Assembly (NCBI GenBank): GCA_947424995.1 | Contig: CANDYO010000039.1 | Location: 1-14,381, forward strand | DNA: 14,381 nucleotides | Direction: 5' to 3' | From: Rickettsiales bacterium | GTDB taxonomy: Bacteria > Pseudomonadota > Alphaproteobacteria > Rickettsiales > CANDYO01 | Part shown: piece by piece, positions 13,543 to 14,381 of the stretch | Layout of the letters: every line of letters begins with the position of its first letter | Numbering within the stretch: the stretch's first letter is position 1 | The notes under the pieces: model-generated | What the model was told of the DNA's origin: nothing | Seen by the model: only the letters and a program-made list of their open reading frames with translations | The model's database searches: none | Made by a program: the position numbers and the translations under genes

Positions 13543-14025
13543 ATGAGACACGGTATTAAAACTAAAAAATTAAATAGAACAAGTAGCCATCGTAAAGCTA
13601 TGTTGTCTAATATGTCGGTTGCACTGGTTTTGCATGAGCAAATTACTACTACCTTACCTAAGGCAAAATTCTTGCGTCCTGCAGTGGAAAAGTTAGTTAC
13701 TTTGGCCAAGCAAGGTGATTTAAGCTCTAGAAGAAAACTTTTTTCTTTGCTTAGATCAGATATAGCTGTAGCTAAGTTAATGGATATTATGGCTTCTCGC
13801 TATTCAACCAGAGCTGGTGGTTATTTAAGAATAATGAAGGCTGGTTTCCGTTATGGAGATATGGCGCCTATAGCAGTTATAGAATTCGTTGATCGTGATG
13901 TGGATTCTAAAGGTAAAGATTATGGTCAGCTTACTGTAGCAGATGTTGTAGTTAAAGATAAGTCAACAAAAGCTAAAACTAAAACAGCTACAAAAACTAA
14001 AGTGGCTAAAGCTACCGCAGCGTAG
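13543..14025 (+). CDS. rplQ: 50S ribosomal protein L17, with C-terminal Lys/Thr/Ala tail
   Basis: L17 lies near the tunnel exit. Residues 1-118 form a normal core: MRHGIKTKKLNRTSSHRKAM at the start, ITTTLPKAKFLRPAVEKLV (34-52) as signature, and the C-terminal GFRYGDMAPIAVIEFVDRD (101-119). The protein is 160 residues, longer than the E. coli (127) and Rickettsia (about 136) versions. The extra part, about residues 125-160, becomes rich in Lys, Thr and Ala with KTKTATKTK and ends in ATAA. It is probably disordered and RNA-contacting. AGGAT at 13531-13535 is the Shine-Dalgarno, just after the rpoA TAA. It ends the alpha cluster, ten bases before a strong terminator. Confidence 0.97.
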   Translation: MRHGIKTKKLNRTSSHRKAMLSNMSVALVLHEQITTTLPKAKFLRPAVEKLVTLAKQGDLSSRRKLFSLLRSDIAVAKLMDIMASRYSTRAGGYLRIMKAGFRYGDMAPIAVIEFVDRDVDSKGKDYGQLTVADVVVKDKSTKAKTKTATKTKVAKATAA

Positions 14026-14035
14026 TTACTATTTC

Positions 14036-14072
14036 AGTATAAAGGGCTTTATTGCTCTTTATACTTTCTTTT
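14036..14072 (+). terminator. Rho-independent terminator after rplQ
   Basis: AGTATAAAGGGC (14036-14047) pairs with GCTCTTTATACT (14054-14065) through 12 bp with one G-U, closing a six-base TTTATT loop. The T-rich run TTTCTTTT follows. This is the best terminator in the window and marks the 3' end of the whole cluster. Confidence 0.9.
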
Positions 14073-14104
14073 ATCTCTCCTACAAATAAAATCATCATTC
14101 ATGA

Positions 14105-14123
14105 ACTAAGAGCAATCCTTAGT
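14105..14123. repeat. Small inverted repeat
   Basis: ACTAAG (14105-14110) and CTTAGT (14118-14123) form a 6-bp stem with loop AGCAATC. The loop's reverse complement, GATTGCT, recurs at 14229-14235. Confidence 0.45.
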
Positions 14124-14184
14124 AATCACTGAATAATGTGTCATCCTTGTAAAAGTTCATTAATGCGATTACGGATTCGGCGTC

Positions 14185-14224
14185 ATCCTCCTAAGCTAAA
14201 GCAACGCCTAGCTATCTTAGGGAT
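14185..14224. repeat. Imperfect palindrome resembling a dispersed repeat
   Basis: ATC (14185-14187) pairs with GAT (14222-14224), and after a two-base bulge CCTAAG (14190-14195) pairs with CTTAGG (14216-14221). CTA (14196-14198) and TAG (14209-14211) can extend it. The element is bounded by GTCATCC on the left and GGATCC (14221-14226) on the right. That layout resembles intergenic palindromic repeats I remember from Rickettsiales genomes. Membership in a family is inference without a genome-wide search. Confidence 0.4.
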
Positions 14225-14253
14225 CCATGATTGCTTCAGGTACTTGATTTAGA

Positions 14254-14381
14254 ATGGATTGTATATTCAAAATATACTCAAAACTCTGTAAAAAAGTAAG
14301 TAATGTAGTTAGAGTTATTGGTAAGGTTTATATAGGCCTTATCAATGGGGCGAACAGTACGCTTGATGGATTGATCACTAA
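14254..14381 (+). CDS. Possible unknown ORF, 5' part only (runs off the window)
   Basis: An ATG at 14254 opens 42 codons with no stop before the window ends, starting MDCIFKIYSKLCKKVSN and continuing VIGKVYIGLINGANSTLDGL. I do not recognise the protein. The visible part is mixed basic and hydrophobic without a clear signal peptide or membrane segment. The nearest Shine-Dalgarno-like AGG (14238-14240) is 13 bases upstream, too far to convince. G+C is slightly higher at first codon positions than at the others, which is weakly coding-like. Two palindromes (14261-14277 and 14320-14343) lie inside it, which argues against a real gene. An unbroken frame of this length could occur by chance. Confidence 0.25.
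   Translation, partial: MDCIFKIYSKLCKKVSNVVRVIGKVYIGLINGANSTLDGLIT
14261..14277. repeat. Perfect 7-bp inverted repeat with 3-base loop
   Basis: GTATATT (14261-14267) and AATATAC (14271-14277) are exact inverse complements around CAA. No T-run follows on either strand. It could be a hairpin or a two-fold symmetric protein-binding site. Confidence 0.45.
14320..14343. repeat. Inverted repeat GGTAAGG / CCTTATC
   Basis: GGTAAGG (14320-14326) pairs with CCTTATC (14337-14343), seven pairs with one G-U as + strand RNA, around a ten-base AT-rich loop. No T-run follows. Confidence 0.35.

Larger units (their letters stand above)
14073..14381. other. Palindrome-rich tail with no confident gene
   Basis: The 309 bases after the terminator hold no confidently recognisable gene or RNA. 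They contain four small inverted repeats (14105-14123, 14185-14224, 14261-14277, 14320-14343) and GTCATCCT twice (14140-14147 and 14182-14189). A possible short + strand reading frame begins at 14254. On the minus strand a frame is open from the window edge to a TGA at 14278-14280 (33 codons), with codon-position composition that does not look coding. Confidence 0.6.

Noticed and set aside
1..14025. CRISPR array, insertion sequence or prophage genes
   Set aside because: There are no regularly spaced direct repeats, no transposase or phage motifs and no insertion-duplication signatures. The ribosomal gene order is uninterrupted.
14031..14100. tRNA or other structured RNA gene downstream of rplQ
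   Set aside because: The strong stem is fully explained as a Rho-independent terminator, and no cloverleaf or T-loop motif follows.
14278..14379. Minus-strand frame open from the right edge to a TGA at 14278-14280 (33 codons), which could be the end of a convergent gene
   Set aside because: G+C is highest at third codon positions, opposite to the pattern expected here, and the product (ending INLTNNSNYITYFFTEF) is not recognised. It is too short to support without sequence beyond 14381.

Overview
This window is a compact, co-oriented translation locus: the 3' end of an EF-Tu gene, then the S10, spc and alpha ribosomal-protein clusters joined end to end, all on the + strand, followed by a terminator and about 300 bases of mostly non-coding, palindrome-rich sequence. 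Base composition is strongly AT-rich. The gene order tuf-rpsJ...rpsQ, rplN...secY-adk, rpsM-rpsK-rpoA-rplQ has adk after secY and lacks rpmJ after secY and rpsD before rpoA. That is the alphaproteobacterial arrangement. AT-richness plus protein sequences that resemble those I remember from Rickettsia (S10, L4, L22, SecY, RpoA) point to a member of the order Rickettsiales or a close relative. I cannot name the genus from the sequence alone.

Layout. 1-143: tail of tuf. 176-5170: S10 cluster (rpsJ, rplC, rplD, rplW, rplB, rpsS, rplV, rpsC, rplP, rpmC, rpsQ). 5224-11505: spc cluster (rplN, rplX, rplE, rpsN, rpsH, rplF, rplR, rpsE, rpmD, rplO, secY, adk). 11638-14025: alpha cluster (rpsM, rpsK, rpoA, rplQ). 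14036-14072: strong Rho-independent terminator. 14073-14381: several small inverted repeats, a GTCATCC/GGATCC-bounded hairpin resembling dispersed palindromic repeats, and a possible short reading frame running off the window end.

How the genes work together: the ribosomal proteins build both subunits. SecY forms the membrane channel for co- and post-translational export. Adk balances adenine nucleotides. RpoA is the assembly platform of RNA polymerase. EF-Tu delivers aminoacyl-tRNA. Most neighbours overlap or lie within about 40 bases, and many Shine-Dalgarno (SD) sequences overlap or abut the upstream stop codon, so translational coupling is likely. Only four internal gaps are roomy or structured enough to suggest control points: rpsQ/rplN (5171-5223, hairpin), rplO/secY (9458-9520), adk/rpsM (11506-11637, good promoter match) and rpsK/rpoA (12411-12515, terminator-like hairpin followed by an extended -10 match).

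No mobile element, CRISPR array, tRNA or rRNA gene is visible. I see no evidence of a new biological system in the gene content. The points worth a second look are the junction elements and the 3' tail.
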